Shown here in pieces: positions 16,083 through 23,836 of a stretch of 38,466 bases of DNA. The stretch comes from an uncultured Spirochaetales bacterium. GTDB lineage: Bacteria > Spirochaetota > Spirochaetia > Sphaerochaetales > Sphaerochaetaceae. The DNA is taken from positions 1 through 38,466 of the forward strand of contig CALXRC010000020.1 of assembly GCA_944390865.1 (NCBI GenBank), read 5' to 3'. The notes under the pieces are model-generated. The model was not told the DNA's origin. It ran no database searches and saw nothing but the letters and a program-made list of their open reading frames with translations. Position numbers and translations under genes: made by a program. Position 1 is the first letter of the stretch; the number at the start of each line of letters is the position of its first letter.

Positions 16083-17108
16083 TCAGACCACATAGTCAAA
16101 ATCAGGCTGCACAGGCAATGGGTAAGTCCTGACCAGCTCTCTGCCGCCCATTTCTTCAAGCGCATTCTGCAGACTGTAGGCACTGATCCTTCTGTTCTGG
16201 AACGGGGAGAAGTAATAACGCCGGCTCTCTGCGCACATAACGGCTGTACACAGCGTTTTCTCACAGTCATTCCCGTCTCTGAGCATTCCATCAGGAACCG
16301 TGACCACAGAGAAAATGCTGAACATCCGGCTGACTGCATCATTCTCATCCGCTCCGGTCACTGCCGCATCTTTTGCAAAAGCCAGGCGGACAAACCTGTC
16401 AGGAGAAGAGAAACTGCCTGGCAGACCGAAACTTCCTCCCGTACCGTTTCCAAAGCTTGAGAATGTTTCCCCAAGCAATGTCACTGGCGGCGTGTGCAGA
16501 GGAGAGACTGCAACATAGTTTCTCAGATTCTGGTGCTGCCAGCTGTAGTCAGGCGCGTTTGTCATCACGCCTATTGTGCGGCGGTGGACTGAAATTCCCT
16601 CTCTGTCCGGTTCCACAATCACAGCCTCTCCGCTTTCATCGGAGAAAAGGTAGTGAACTGACATCTGTGCACCGAAAATCGGTTCATCTGTCAGGTTTAT
16701 ATGCTCAATCTCTTCGCACAGCTCACTGATGGAGGCGCACAGGCCGAGCATGTAAGGAACGAAAAACGCAGGATGGAGATCCCTCCTGCCCTTTCCCGCA
16801 GCCGTATTGAAAAAGCCGCAGCCCGGATAGTTCTGCAAAGTGCCCATCAGTCCGTGTTCATTGATGCCGTCCGTGAATATCGGAGAAGCTGAGCCGTGTA
16901 TTGCATTGCCGATCAGGCCGTATTTAAGCTCAATCTGCTCCCCTTTGCCTGAAGCTGCGCTGTTCAGCTTATAGCCAGGTGCAATGACAGTGATTCTGTT
17001 TGCCTCAAGAGTGCCGAACATATCATATGTCCTGCCCAGGAAATGACGGTTGTCCCTGCTTTTCCAGCTGAAACCGGAGCAGCCCAGAGATAAAGATTTT
17101 TGATTCAT
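16083..17108 (-). CDS. Choloylglycine hydrolase / penicillin V acylase family (Ntn) protein
   Basis: A 341-residue linear-amide C-N hydrolase. Cys10 in GCSGFSWKS is the likely N-terminal nucleophile after removal of a 9-residue propeptide. Other active-site residues are in place: Arg26 and Asp29 (GRTYD), Asn83 (GINEHGLMG), Asn184 (MTNAPDYSWQHQNL) and Arg238 (SSPDRFVR). The family cleaves conjugated bile salts, penicillin V or acyl-homoserine lactones; the motifs do not settle which. There is no signal peptide, so it should be cytoplasmic. AGGAGG lies 6 nt before the ATG. It appears to be a single-gene unit. Confidence 0.88.
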   Translation of the reverse strand: MNQKSLSLGCSGFSWKSRDNRHFLGRTYDMFGTLEANRITVIAPGYKLNSAASGKGEQIELKYGLIGNAIHGSASPIFTDGINEHGLMGTLQNYPGCGFFNTAAGKGRRDLHPAFFVPYMLGLCASISELCEEIEHINLTDEPIFGAQMSVHYLFSDESGEAVIVEPDREGISVHRRTIGVMTNAPDYSWQHQNLRNYVAVSPLHTPPVTLLGETFSSFGNGTGGSFGLPGSFSSPDRFVRLAFAKDAAVTGADENDAVSRMFSIFSVVTVPDGMLRDGNDCEKTLCTAVMCAESRRYYFSPFQNRRISAYSLQNALEEMGGRELVRTYPLPVQPDFDYVV

Positions 17109-17136
17109 TGACGGCCTCCTTTCTCTTTACTTCTAA

Positions 17137-17142
17137 ATTATA
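17137..17142 (-). promoter_or_regulatory. Predicted -10 element of amidohydrolase gene
   Basis: A perfect TATAAT on the minus strand lies 28 bp before the ATG at 17108, directly ahead of the AGGAGG ribosome site. The hexamer 17 bp upstream (TTCTGA) is a poor -35, so only the -10 element is listed. Confidence 0.45.
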
Positions 17143-17250
17143 TTACAGAGGAAAAAGAATCAGAAGGAAAAAAACGGCCTGTGCTGCATATTCTTCCTTC
17201 AGTTTCCCAGCACTGATGAAAATACTCAGCAGCACTGAGATTCATACATG

Positions 17251-17430
17251 TCACAGCTCTTCTGCCAGAGTGCTGACTTCACTTATTGAAAGGCCTGAAA
17301 TATCAGCAATGTCCTTTGCAGGAATGGTTCCTTTTCTCAGCATCTCCTTGACCATAGCTGTCTTCTCTTCAGCCTTGGTGCTCACTCTCTCTTCATTCCA
17401 CCAGTTCCTGTATGACATCGCACATATCAT
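17251..17430 (-). pseudogene. Relic resembling C-terminal tail of Rpn/PD-(D/E)XK transposase-like nuclease
   Basis: A 59-codon open frame whose product contains NWWNEERVSTKAEEKTAMVK, then MLRKGTIPAKDIADISGLS and SEVSTLAEEL. A charged helix followed by a 'methionine-leucine...GLS.eeV..L' helix pair is how many Rpn-type (transposase_31) recombination-promoting nucleases end. The catalytic domain that should precede it is absent: upstream the frame closes within about 50 nt. It has no clear ribosome site. It could also be a genuine small protein; the family match is from memory of the tail pattern. Confidence 0.35.
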
Positions 17431-17590
17431 TACATCCTGACACTGTATACAGAATAATTGATGAATCCGGCTGTCTGGGGCTCAGCCCTTTTTACTGGCA
17501 AGTTTCAGATTCAGGTCTCTTTCCAGCTTCAGGCAAGGCTGTGCATGCTCCTGCATTCTCATCTATTAAATTTTTTTCATCAGCAGCCTG

Positions 17591-17622
17591 AAAAAAAAAG
17601 AACGGATAATCTGATTATCCGT
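17591..17622 (-). terminator. Intrinsic terminator of tRNA-Pro
   Basis: On the minus strand a perfect 9-bp stem (ACGGATAAT/ATTATCCGT, 3-base loop) is followed by TC and then a T-run. It lies 19 nt beyond the 3' end of the tRNA. Confidence 0.88.
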
Positions 17623-17641
17623 GAAAGCTTTAAAAAAAATT

Positions 17642-17715
17642 TCGGGCCAGCCGGATTTGAACCGGCGACCCCAAGTCCCCCAGACTTGTACGCTAAACCC
17701 CTGCGCTATGGCCCG
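17642..17715 (-). tRNA. tRNA-Pro (anticodon GGG)
   Basis: A 74-nt cloverleaf. The acceptor stem CGGGCCA pairs with TGGCCCG, and the discriminator is A. The anticodon stem CAAGT/ACTTG carries the loop CTGGGGG, so the anticodon is GGG. The T-arm reads CCGGTTCAAATCCGG. CCA is not encoded. C1-G72 and G35/G36 fit proline identity. Confidence 0.95.
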
Positions 17716-17726
17716 AAACACGGTCT

Positions 17727-17755
17727 ATCCTAGCTGTTTTAAAAGAAAGATGCAA
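17727..17755 (-). promoter_or_regulatory. Possible promoter of tRNA-Pro
   Basis: A -10 TAGGAT (17727-17732) and a weak -35 TTGCAT (17750-17755) are 17 bp apart. The start point would fall about 5 nt before the mature tRNA. Confidence 0.4.
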
Positions 17756-17819
17756 CCTGTTGGAACAAAAAACTCACATCTGCTGGATTATCATGAGTCA
17801 TTGTCCTATTCTTTCACTG

Positions 17820-18761
17820 ATGAACACGCAAGAGGGACTTCTGCTGAGCATTGAAGATCTGAATATAAGCCTGAAAGGAAAAAAAGGCTGTGAGAGAATT
17901 GTCCGTGATCTTAATATCAAGCTGTACAAGGACACTGTCACAGGGCTTGCCGGGGAATCAGGTTCAGGAAAGACAATAACTGTCCTTGCCATCTCACGCC
18001 TGCTTGATGAGAGGAAATGGCAGGTTTCCGGCTCTGTCAGGTTCCGTTCTCAGAATCTGCTTGATCTAACACAGAAAGAGCTTGTGTCAATCCGAGGACG
18101 TGATATCGGTTTTGTTTTTCAGGATTCGATGTCTGCCCTTGATCCGCTGATGAACGTGAGAAGGCAGCTGGAAGAGGCTGTGACGGCGCATGCCAGCTGC
18201 ACTAAAACAGAACTTGAGGAAAAAGTCAGGTCCCTCCTGAGCTCGGTGAGGCTGAGGACTGATGAAGCTTTCCTCCGCCTTTATCCTCATCAGCTCAGCG
18301 GCGGAATGAAACAGCGTCTTGCCTTTGCTATGGCGCTTGCAAATAATCCAGAGGTTCTCATTCTTGATGAGCCGACAACGGCTCTTGATGTCACAGTGCA
18401 GGCCTCAGTTGCCAGCCTGATAAGCCGTCTGTCAGCCTGCACTCTCCTTGTCAGCCATGACCTGGCCCTGATGGCAGGACTATGTGATTACATATATATA
18501 ATGTACAGCGGTCTTATTGTCGAAGAGGCTGAGAGTGCCGCCATTTTCGCCTCTCCTGCCCATCCCTACACTTCACTGATGCTTGAAAGCCTTCCTTCAG
18601 CAAACGGCTTCAGAGTGCAGCCTCAGCTTCAGGAAAGTCCTGCGCCATCCGGCTGTCCCTTCTACCCGCAGTGTGTCAGGCGCAGCAGCGTGTGCAGACA
18701 TGCCCTTCCGCAGCTGAAGGAAATAGAAAACAATCATTTTGTACGGTGTTTCAATATATAA
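17820..18761 (+). CDS. ABC transporter ATPase, oligopeptide/dipeptide (OppD/DppD) type
   Basis: A 313-residue ATPase that would power peptide or nickel-type uptake at the inner membrane. Motifs are Walker A GESGSGKT (45-52), Q-loop FVFQDSMSALDP, signature LSGGMKQR, Walker B VLILDEPTTALD and the H-loop LVSHD. The C-terminus has the oligo/HPY region with the spaced cysteines CPFYPQC...C...C seen in OppD/DppD, which may hold an Fe-S cluster. ATG 17820 matches the family N-terminus (LLLSIEDLNISL) and lies 7 nt after a TATTCT hexamer; ATG 17793 (nine codons longer) has a faint GGA site and is the alternative. No permease or binding-protein genes are nearby. Confidence 0.88.
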   Translation: MNTQEGLLLSIEDLNISLKGKKGCERIVRDLNIKLYKDTVTGLAGESGSGKTITVLAISRLLDERKWQVSGSVRFRSQNLLDLTQKELVSIRGRDIGFVFQDSMSALDPLMNVRRQLEEAVTAHASCTKTELEEKVRSLLSSVRLRTDEAFLRLYPHQLSGGMKQRLAFAMALANNPEVLILDEPTTALDVTVQASVASLISRLSACTLLVSHDLALMAGLCDYIYIMYSGLIVEEAESAAIFASPAHPYTSLMLESLPSANGFRVQPQLQESPAPSGCPFYPQCVRRSSVCRHALPQLKEIENNHFVRCFNI

Positions 18762-18812
18762 CTGATATCATTTAAATACGAAAAAGATTAAAAACACTTA
18801 TTGCAGCTGTAT

Positions 18813-18842
18813 AAAAACCGCTGCCGGCATAACCGGCAGCGG
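18813..18842 (-). terminator. Intrinsic terminator of nrdD
   Basis: A perfect 10-bp GC-rich stem (CCGCTGCCGG/CCGGCAGCGG, 5-base loop) is followed by five T on the minus strand, about 30 nt past the nrdD stop. Confidence 0.9.
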
Positions 18843-18871
18843 AAATTCAATGTTTGTCTGTTTGCTTAAAA

Positions 18872-21229
18872 TCAGCAGGCTCTTTCAATATAGGCCTTTA
18901 CCGCAGCGATGCCGCTTGAGACCTCTGCTTCCTCTCCGCTGAGGGCAACAAGGGTGGGAGCCTGCATGATGTGGTACTTTCTGGCAAGCTCAGCATTCTC
19001 CTCAGCATCGATGACCTCGTAGCTCAGTCCCGCCTTGTCAAGGCTGGCCTTTGCAATGCGGCAGTTAGGACAGGTCTTAGTCGTGAAGAGCATCAGACGC
19101 TGTGCATTGCTGACAACGGGATTCTCCTTTGCATGAACATGGGAGCCGTGGAAATGGCTGGTCTCAAGAACATATTCTTTTCTTTCCTTGAACTCCTCGC
19201 TCTTTCCGGCGTTCCAGTTCTGCACAGGGCGGTAATAGCCTGTGATTCTGGAATAGACTTCTGTTGTCTTTCCGCAGACAGGGCACTTGTACTCTTCTCC
19301 CGTGATGTATCCATGATCAGGACAGACAGAGTATGTCGGACTGAGTGTGTAGTACGGCATCTCATAATTCTCTGCTATCTTGCGCACTATCTCAGCGGCA
19401 GACTGCCAGGTCGGAAGCTTCTCGCCGAGGAACACATGGAAGACAGTGCCGGAAGTATAGAGGGTCTGCAGTCTGTCCTGAATGTCGAGAGCAGTGAAGA
19501 TATCATCTGTGAAGCCCACAGGGAGGTGAGAAGAATTCGTATAGTAAGGAGCAGCGGCATTGTCGCTTGCCGTGATGATTGACGGGAAGTCCTCAACATC
19601 ATGCTTTGCGAAACGGTAGCTTGTGCTCTCAGCAGGAGTTGCCTCAAGGTTGTAGAGGTCTCCATACTTCTCCTGATAGTCAGACAGCCTCTCCCTCATG
19701 TGGTTGAGCACCTCGACTGCAAAGTCCTGAGCTTCCTTGTGAGTGAGATCCATTCTGAGCCAGCAGGCATTCAGACAGGCCTCATTCATGCCGACAAGAC
19801 CGATTGTCGAGAAGTGGTTGTTGAAAGAGCCGAGATAGTGCTTTGTATAAGGATAGAGACCCTCATCAAGCAGCTTTGTGATGACATCTCTCTTAATCTT
19901 CAGGCTGCGGGCTGAGACATCCATCATGTGATCAAGGCGTCTGTAGAAATCATCCTTGTCCTTTGACTGGAAGGCCATGCGCGGCAGGTTGATGGTGACA
20001 ACGCCGATTGAGCCTGTCGACTCTCCTGAACCGAAATAACCGCCGCTCTTCTTCCTCAGCTCCCTGAGGTCAAGGCGCAGTCTGCAGCACATTGATCTCA
20101 CATCGCTGGGCTCCATGTCAGAATTGATATAGTTAGAGAAATACGGAGTGCCGTATTTCGCCGTCATCTCGAAAAGCAGCTTGTTGTTCTCTGTCTCGGA
20201 CCAGTCAAAATCCTTTGTAATTGAATATGTGGGGATAGGATACTGGAAGCCCCTGCCCTCTGCATCGCCTTCAATCATGACTTCAATGAAGGCCTTGTTG
20301 ACCATGTCCATTTCCTTCTTGCACTCGCCATAGGTGAAGTCCATCTCCTTACCTCCGACGAGACACTTCTGGTCTCTGAGGTCAGCGGGAACTGTCCAGT
20401 CAAGCGTGATGTTCGTAAACGGAGCCTGTGTGCCCCAGCGTGAAGGAGTGTTAACGCCGTAGACAAAGCTCTGGATGCACTGCTTCACCTCCTTGTAGCT
20501 GAGATTGTCAGCTCTCACGAAAGGAGCAAGATATGTGTCAAATGAGCTGAAAGCCTGAGCTCCTGCCCATTCATTCTGCATGATGCCGAGGAAGTTGACC
20601 ATCTGGTTGCACAGAGTGGAAAGGTGCTTGGCAGGAGCTGATGTGATCTTTCCGGTGACACCGCCCAGACCCTGCTGGATCAGCTGCTTGATTGACCAGC
20701 CTGCGCAGTAGCCTGAAAGCATAGAAAGGTCATGCAGGTGGATGTCGCACTTGCGGTGAGCGTTGGCGATCTCCTCATCATAGACCTCGCTGAGCCAGTA
20801 ATTGGCTGTGATGGCACCTGAGTTGGACAGGATGAGTCCGCCGATCGAATAGTTGACAGTGCTGTTCTCCTTGACTCTCCAGTCGCTTGCATTGAGGTAT
20901 TTGTCAACCGTCTCCTTATAGTCAAGCATCGTTGAACGCATGTTGCGGATCTTCTCTCTCTGCTTGCGGTAGAGAATATAAGTCTTCGCGACATCGGCAT
21001 AGCCGGCAGATGAAAGCACGCTTTCAACACTGTCCTGAATATCCTCAACCTGGATCCTGCCGTCCCTGATCTTCTTCTCATAGTCACTTGTGACCTTGAG
21101 CGCAATGAAGTCAATGATGTCATCATTGTACTGCTTGCCTGCAGCATCAAAAGCCTTAGTGATTGCCTGTGCGATTTTTCTTATATCAAAAGAGACAATC
21201 TTTCCGTCACGTTTTACGACTTCGTACAT
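18872..21229 (-). CDS. nrdD: Anaerobic (class III) ribonucleotide reductase with fused C-terminal redoxin
   Basis: A 785-residue glycyl-radical enzyme that reduces ribonucleoside triphosphates to dNTPs. Residues about 1-90 form an ATP-cone (YEVVKRDGKIVSFDIRKI) for allosteric control. The central barrel carries the substrate-site cysteines. The zinc region contains KCPVCG. The radical glycine is Gly664 in RITGYY. After it, residues about 711-785 add a glutaredoxin/thioredoxin-like domain with active site CPNC (720-723) and the cis-Pro in QAPTL. Many class III enzymes use formate as reductant; the fused redoxin suggests a thiol system instead. The ATG at 21229 has GAGGTG 6 nt upstream, better than the GTG at 21238. 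Confidence 0.95.
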   Translation of the reverse strand: MYEVVKRDGKIVSFDIRKIAQAITKAFDAAGKQYNDDIIDFIALKVTSDYEKKIRDGRIQVEDIQDSVESVLSSAGYADVAKTYILYRKQREKIRNMRSTMLDYKETVDKYLNASDWRVKENSTVNYSIGGLILSNSGAITANYWLSEVYDEEIANAHRKCDIHLHDLSMLSGYCAGWSIKQLIQQGLGGVTGKITSAPAKHLSTLCNQMVNFLGIMQNEWAGAQAFSSFDTYLAPFVRADNLSYKEVKQCIQSFVYGVNTPSRWGTQAPFTNITLDWTVPADLRDQKCLVGGKEMDFTYGECKKEMDMVNKAFIEVMIEGDAEGRGFQYPIPTYSITKDFDWSETENNKLLFEMTAKYGTPYFSNYINSDMEPSDVRSMCCRLRLDLRELRKKSGGYFGSGESTGSIGVVTINLPRMAFQSKDKDDFYRRLDHMMDVSARSLKIKRDVITKLLDEGLYPYTKHYLGSFNNHFSTIGLVGMNEACLNACWLRMDLTHKEAQDFAVEVLNHMRERLSDYQEKYGDLYNLEATPAESTSYRFAKHDVEDFPSIITASDNAAAPYYTNSSHLPVGFTDDIFTALDIQDRLQTLYTSGTVFHVFLGEKLPTWQSAAEIVRKIAENYEMPYYTLSPTYSVCPDHGYITGEEYKCPVCGKTTEVYSRITGYYRPVQNWNAGKSEEFKERKEYVLETSHFHGSHVHAKENPVVSNAQRLMLFTTKTCPNCRIAKASLDKAGLSYEVIDAEENAELARKYHIMQAPTLVALSGEEAEVSSGIAAVKAYIERAC

Positions 21230-21265
21230 CGGATACACCTCATTAAATTAGCTTGTATGCTCAAC

Positions 21266-21294
21266 AATGTAGCACAGAAGAATGAGGTTGGCAA
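21266..21294 (-). promoter_or_regulatory. Predicted nrdD promoter
   Basis: A -35 TTGCCA (21289-21294) and a -10 TACATT with an upstream TG (21266-21271) are 17 bp apart. The start point would be near 21259. It lies directly downstream of the tandem NrdR-like boxes. A weaker alternative (TTTAAG-17-TATTGT) would place its -10 within the proximal box. Confidence 0.5.
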
Positions 21295-21303
21295 GCAGAA
21301 ATT

Positions 21304-21319
21304 ACACAATACAAAGTGT
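21304..21319. promoter_or_regulatory. NrdR box, proximal
   Basis: ACACAATACAAAGTGT (plus strand) is a near-palindrome matching the NrdR-box pattern ACAC-ATATAT-GTGT at both conserved ends. Its start is 31 bp, three helical turns, from the second box, which is the usual arrangement for the NrdR repressor of ribonucleotide reductase genes. Confidence 0.75.
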
Positions 21320-21334
21320 ACAATTATGCTTAAA

Positions 21335-21350
21335 ACACCATATATAGCGT
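21335..21350. promoter_or_regulatory. NrdR box, distal
   Basis: ACACCATATATAGCGT (plus strand) keeps the central TATATA and both outer arms with about two departures from the NrdR consensus. It sits in the nrdG-nrdD gap, just past the nrdG stop codon. The pair predicts repression of nrdD by NrdR when dATP/ATP signals sufficiency. Confidence 0.8.
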
Positions 21351-21356
21351 TGACTC

Positions 21357-22058
21357 TCAATCCTTGCTGTCTCTGATCTCTGCGTTTCCTATATAAGTTC
21401 TTACTAATTTAAGGTAGGTTTTCATAGTATCGCTGTCAGGAGCCTCAAGCCCTTGCGCGATTGTATCTTGCGACGGCACAAAAGTTTGCAGGAAATACCG
21501 TCTGCAGGGAGAGATCAGAGTGCAGATTTTTTCAATATTTTCTCTGTAGTGGAGTCCTTTTATCACTGTCGTGCGGAACTCATAGTCAACTCTCCCCTCT
21601 TTCAGAATCTCTATGCTTCTGAGCACAGGAGCCAGATCCAGTGACGGGCAGCCTGTGGTCTCTGCATAAGCATCAGGACTGTTCTTGATATCCATCGCCA
21701 CATAATCGACCAGTCTGCTGTCAATGAGGGATGAAAGCATTTCAGGGTTGCTTCCATTCGTGTCCAGCTTCACAAGCAGGCCGAGCTCCCTGATCTTCCT
21801 GATCAGGGCGGGAAGCTGGCTGTGGACAGTCGGTTCTCCTCCTGTCACGACAACCCCGTCAAGCAGTTTTCTGCGCTTTGACAGATAGCCAAGAACCTCT
21901 TCCTCGCTTATGACAGGCTGGCTGTCAGGATCGAGGACTAGTGAGGAATTGTGGCAGAACGGGCAGCGGAAATTGCATGAACCTGTGAAGATGATTGCAG
22001 ACATTTTGCCTGGATAGTCGACAAGGGAAAGCTTGTTCAGTCCGTGAATTCTGATCAT
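21357..22058 (-). CDS. nrdG: Anaerobic RNR activating protein (radical SAM)
   Basis: A 233-residue radical-SAM activase that makes the glycyl radical on NrdD. The cluster motif CNFRCPFC (Cys28, Cys32, Cys35) is in FTGSCNFRCPFCHN, and VVTGGEPT and KLDTNG complete the SAM barrel pattern. KLSLVDYPGK at the N-terminus is typical of the longer NrdG subgroup. The ATG at 22058 is chosen because the family starts here; upstream codons in this frame read through the predicted promoter. It precedes nrdD by about 130 nt, with separate control between them. Confidence 0.9.
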   Translation of the reverse strand: MIRIHGLNKLSLVDYPGKMSAIIFTGSCNFRCPFCHNSSLVLDPDSQPVISEEEVLGYLSKRRKLLDGVVVTGGEPTVHSQLPALIRKIRELGLLVKLDTNGSNPEMLSSLIDSRLVDYVAMDIKNSPDAYAETTGCPSLDLAPVLRSIEILKEGRVDYEFRTTVIKGLHYRENIEKICTLISPCRRYFLQTFVPSQDTIAQGLEAPDSDTMKTYLKLVRTYIGNAEIRDSKD

Positions 22059-22065
22059 GGATTCC

Positions 22066-22094
22066 ACTGTAAGCTGTTTTTGTCCGATTCTCAA
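22066..22094 (-). promoter_or_regulatory. Possible nrdG promoter
   Basis: A -35 TTGAGA (22089-22094) and a -10 TACAGT (22066-22071) are 17 bp apart. Only 7 nt separate the -10 from the nrdG ATG, so the transcript would start at or next to the start codon. Confidence 0.4.
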
Positions 22095-22113
22095 CAGGGA
22101 AAGGTGAATATCC

Positions 22114-22142
22114 GTGACATGTGAGGCAACATGAGATAGAAT
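22114..22142 (+). promoter_or_regulatory. Promoter of the acidic-protein gene
   Basis: A -35 GTGACA (22114-22119) and a -10 TAGAAT (22137-22142) are 17 bp apart, divergent from nrdG. The start point near 22149 would give a leader of about 29 nt that contains GGAGG. Confidence 0.5.
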
Positions 22143-22177
22143 CACAGCTGACTACAAATTTACGGAGGCCGCATCAA

Positions 22178-23317
22178 TTGGACGAAGCAATGAGAGAAAA
22201 GAATGAACCGGATGTCATCGCCCGCAGACGCGAGGTGTACAATGTGCTGAAGAAGCAGCTCGGCCCTGATCACATAGGCACAGTCAAAGCCGGCTTTGAG
22301 CTTGCAAAAGCACTGATAGACAGCAGCAACAGCATTGAGGAACCGCTGGCTCTGCTCAGGGAAGTGTCCGGCTGGCTTGATGAACATGATGATGAGGCTC
22401 TGGATGAATTCAGGGATCTTGACTTTTACGCGACCTGCGCCATTTACCCGGTTCTGGATTCAGCTGAATTTGCCGATATGGCGATAGAGAAGATATCCAG
22501 GAGGAAATGGGATCACGAGCTGAAGGAGCCGGATGACAGGCTGTTCGAGTACTCATCGCTGAACGACATGCTTACAGAAAGCCTTCTGGATTCGGGAAGA
22601 GTGCAGGAAGCCCTTTATTTCCAGAGGGAATATCTTCTGAATATTCTCAAAGTCTATTCACCTTCCTGCTATGCCTGTGAGGATGCCTTTGAGAGCCTGT
22701 GCATTTCCACCAATCAGGAAGGCAGCGCTGATGACCGCAATATGCTGGATGACATAGCAGAAGTAGTGCTTGATGATCTTTCAGTCACAATCAATGATGA
22801 GCTTGAGGATCTGCCTGAGCATTTTCCGCAGGAGATTAACCTGATGACGATAGATGATGACATGGCGAAGCTGTTCGAAATCTACAACTGCTGCCGCTCG
22901 CTCATCGTCTACATCCTGAACTACTCTGATTTCAATCCTTCCTACATTGTGAAGGACGAGGTCCGCAGCCAGCTCAGGGCTCTGACAGATGAACAGATCA
23001 CGCTGCTTGACATGATGAGTGATGCCATGGCCAGACTCAGCCAGACAATCGGAGAGACAAAGGAGAATGTCAAAGAGCTTCTCGATGAGGAGTTCTTCGA
23101 ATTCTTCGATGCCTTCTCAGGAGCCGGCAGGGAGGCAGAGAGCCTGTCTGTTGTCAGCGAATGCGAGAACATGTGCCTTGACCTGAAGGCAAGGATAATG
23201 GATCTCCAGCAGAGTCTGGATGATGACAGTCTGGAACCGGCGGAAATTCTTGAGACACACTCGCTTCTTCTGAGAGGCTATGAAGCAGAAGAAGACGATT
23301 ATGAGTATGAGGACTGA
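22178..23317 (+). CDS. Highly acidic protein of unknown function
   Basis: A 379-residue soluble protein not recognised. It is very rich in Asp and Glu throughout and ends in a tail of almost only acidic and Tyr residues (EAEEDDYEYED). It is predicted to be mostly helical; the first 150 residues have the look of TPR-like helix pairs (VKAGFELAKALIDS, LLREVSGWLDEH, LDSGRVQEALYFQREYLL). There is no signal peptide or membrane segment. TTG 22178 is chosen because GGAGG lies 9 nt upstream; ATG 22190 has no such site. It is a single gene with its own promoter and terminator. A scaffold or binding role is only a guess. Confidence 0.7.
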   Translation: MDEAMREKNEPDVIARRREVYNVLKKQLGPDHIGTVKAGFELAKALIDSSNSIEEPLALLREVSGWLDEHDDEALDEFRDLDFYATCAIYPVLDSAEFADMAIEKISRRKWDHELKEPDDRLFEYSSLNDMLTESLLDSGRVQEALYFQREYLLNILKVYSPSCYACEDAFESLCISTNQEGSADDRNMLDDIAEVVLDDLSVTINDELEDLPEHFPQEINLMTIDDDMAKLFEIYNCCRSLIVYILNYSDFNPSYIVKDEVRSQLRALTDEQITLLDMMSDAMARLSQTIGETKENVKELLDEEFFEFFDAFSGAGREAESLSVVSECENMCLDLKARIMDLQQSLDDDSLEPAEILETHSLLLRGYEAEEDDYEYED

Positions 23318-23352
23318 CTGAAACAGACCTTGTTTTCTTAAGCTGAAAAAAC

Positions 23353-23393
23353 AGGCCCGGACTGACAGCTTTTCAAGCATCAGCGGGCCTTTT
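23353..23393. terminator. Bidirectional intrinsic terminator
   Basis: A 7-bp stem AGGCCCG/CGGGCCT is extended inward by CTGA/TCAG and GCTT/AAGC. T-runs follow on both strands (TTTT on plus, TGTTTTTT on minus). It lies between the convergent acidic-protein and thioesterase genes and can end both transcripts. Confidence 0.82.
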
Positions 23394-23422
23394 CAGCAAA
23401 TGCACCATCTGGCCTGGCTGCC

Positions 23423-23830
23423 TCAGGCATCCTGACCGTCAGCCTCTCCTGTCATCTGCTCAATCATGTCCCTGCTGATCATGCAGATGGCTTTGCTCTC
23501 AATATCAATATAGGCAAGCTTGACAGAAAGGACTGCGACTGTTTCATCACCCTTTTTTATTGTCTGGCTGAAAGTGAGGGAAAAGCGCCTGTACTCGCTG
23601 ACTTCAGTCTCGACCGTCAGTTCGTCATCAAGGAAGGCAGGACGCTCAAAGCTTATGCTCATGCTCCTGACGACAAAGGCCTTTCCGCCGGCAAGGCCGG
23701 ACAGCCCGGTCTGTCTTGCCATCTCTGTGCGGGCATGCTCTGCGAAATCAAGGTAGCGGGCATGATAGACAATGCCCTGAGCATCAGTGTCCGAGAAATA
23801 GACACGCTGTCTGTATATGAACTTTTTCAT
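23423..23830 (-). CDS. Acyl-CoA thioesterase, YbgC/4HBT hot-dog family
   Basis: A 135-residue hot-dog-fold thioesterase. The active-site segment VYFSDTDAQGIVYHARYLDF contains Asp16 and His23, as in YbgC and 4-hydroxybenzoyl-CoA thioesterases, which hydrolyse short acyl-CoAs or act on acyl-ACP. It lies 6 nt downstream of topB on the same strand, so it is probably co-transcribed with it. No tol-pal genes, the usual YbgC neighbours, are near. Confidence 0.87.
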   Translation of the reverse strand: MKKFIYRQRVYFSDTDAQGIVYHARYLDFAEHARTEMARQTGLSGLAGGKAFVVRSMSISFERPAFLDDELTVETEVSEYRRFSLTFSQTIKKGDETVAVLSVKLAYIDIESKAICMISRDMIEQMTGEADGQDA

Positions 23831-23836
23831 GCCTCG

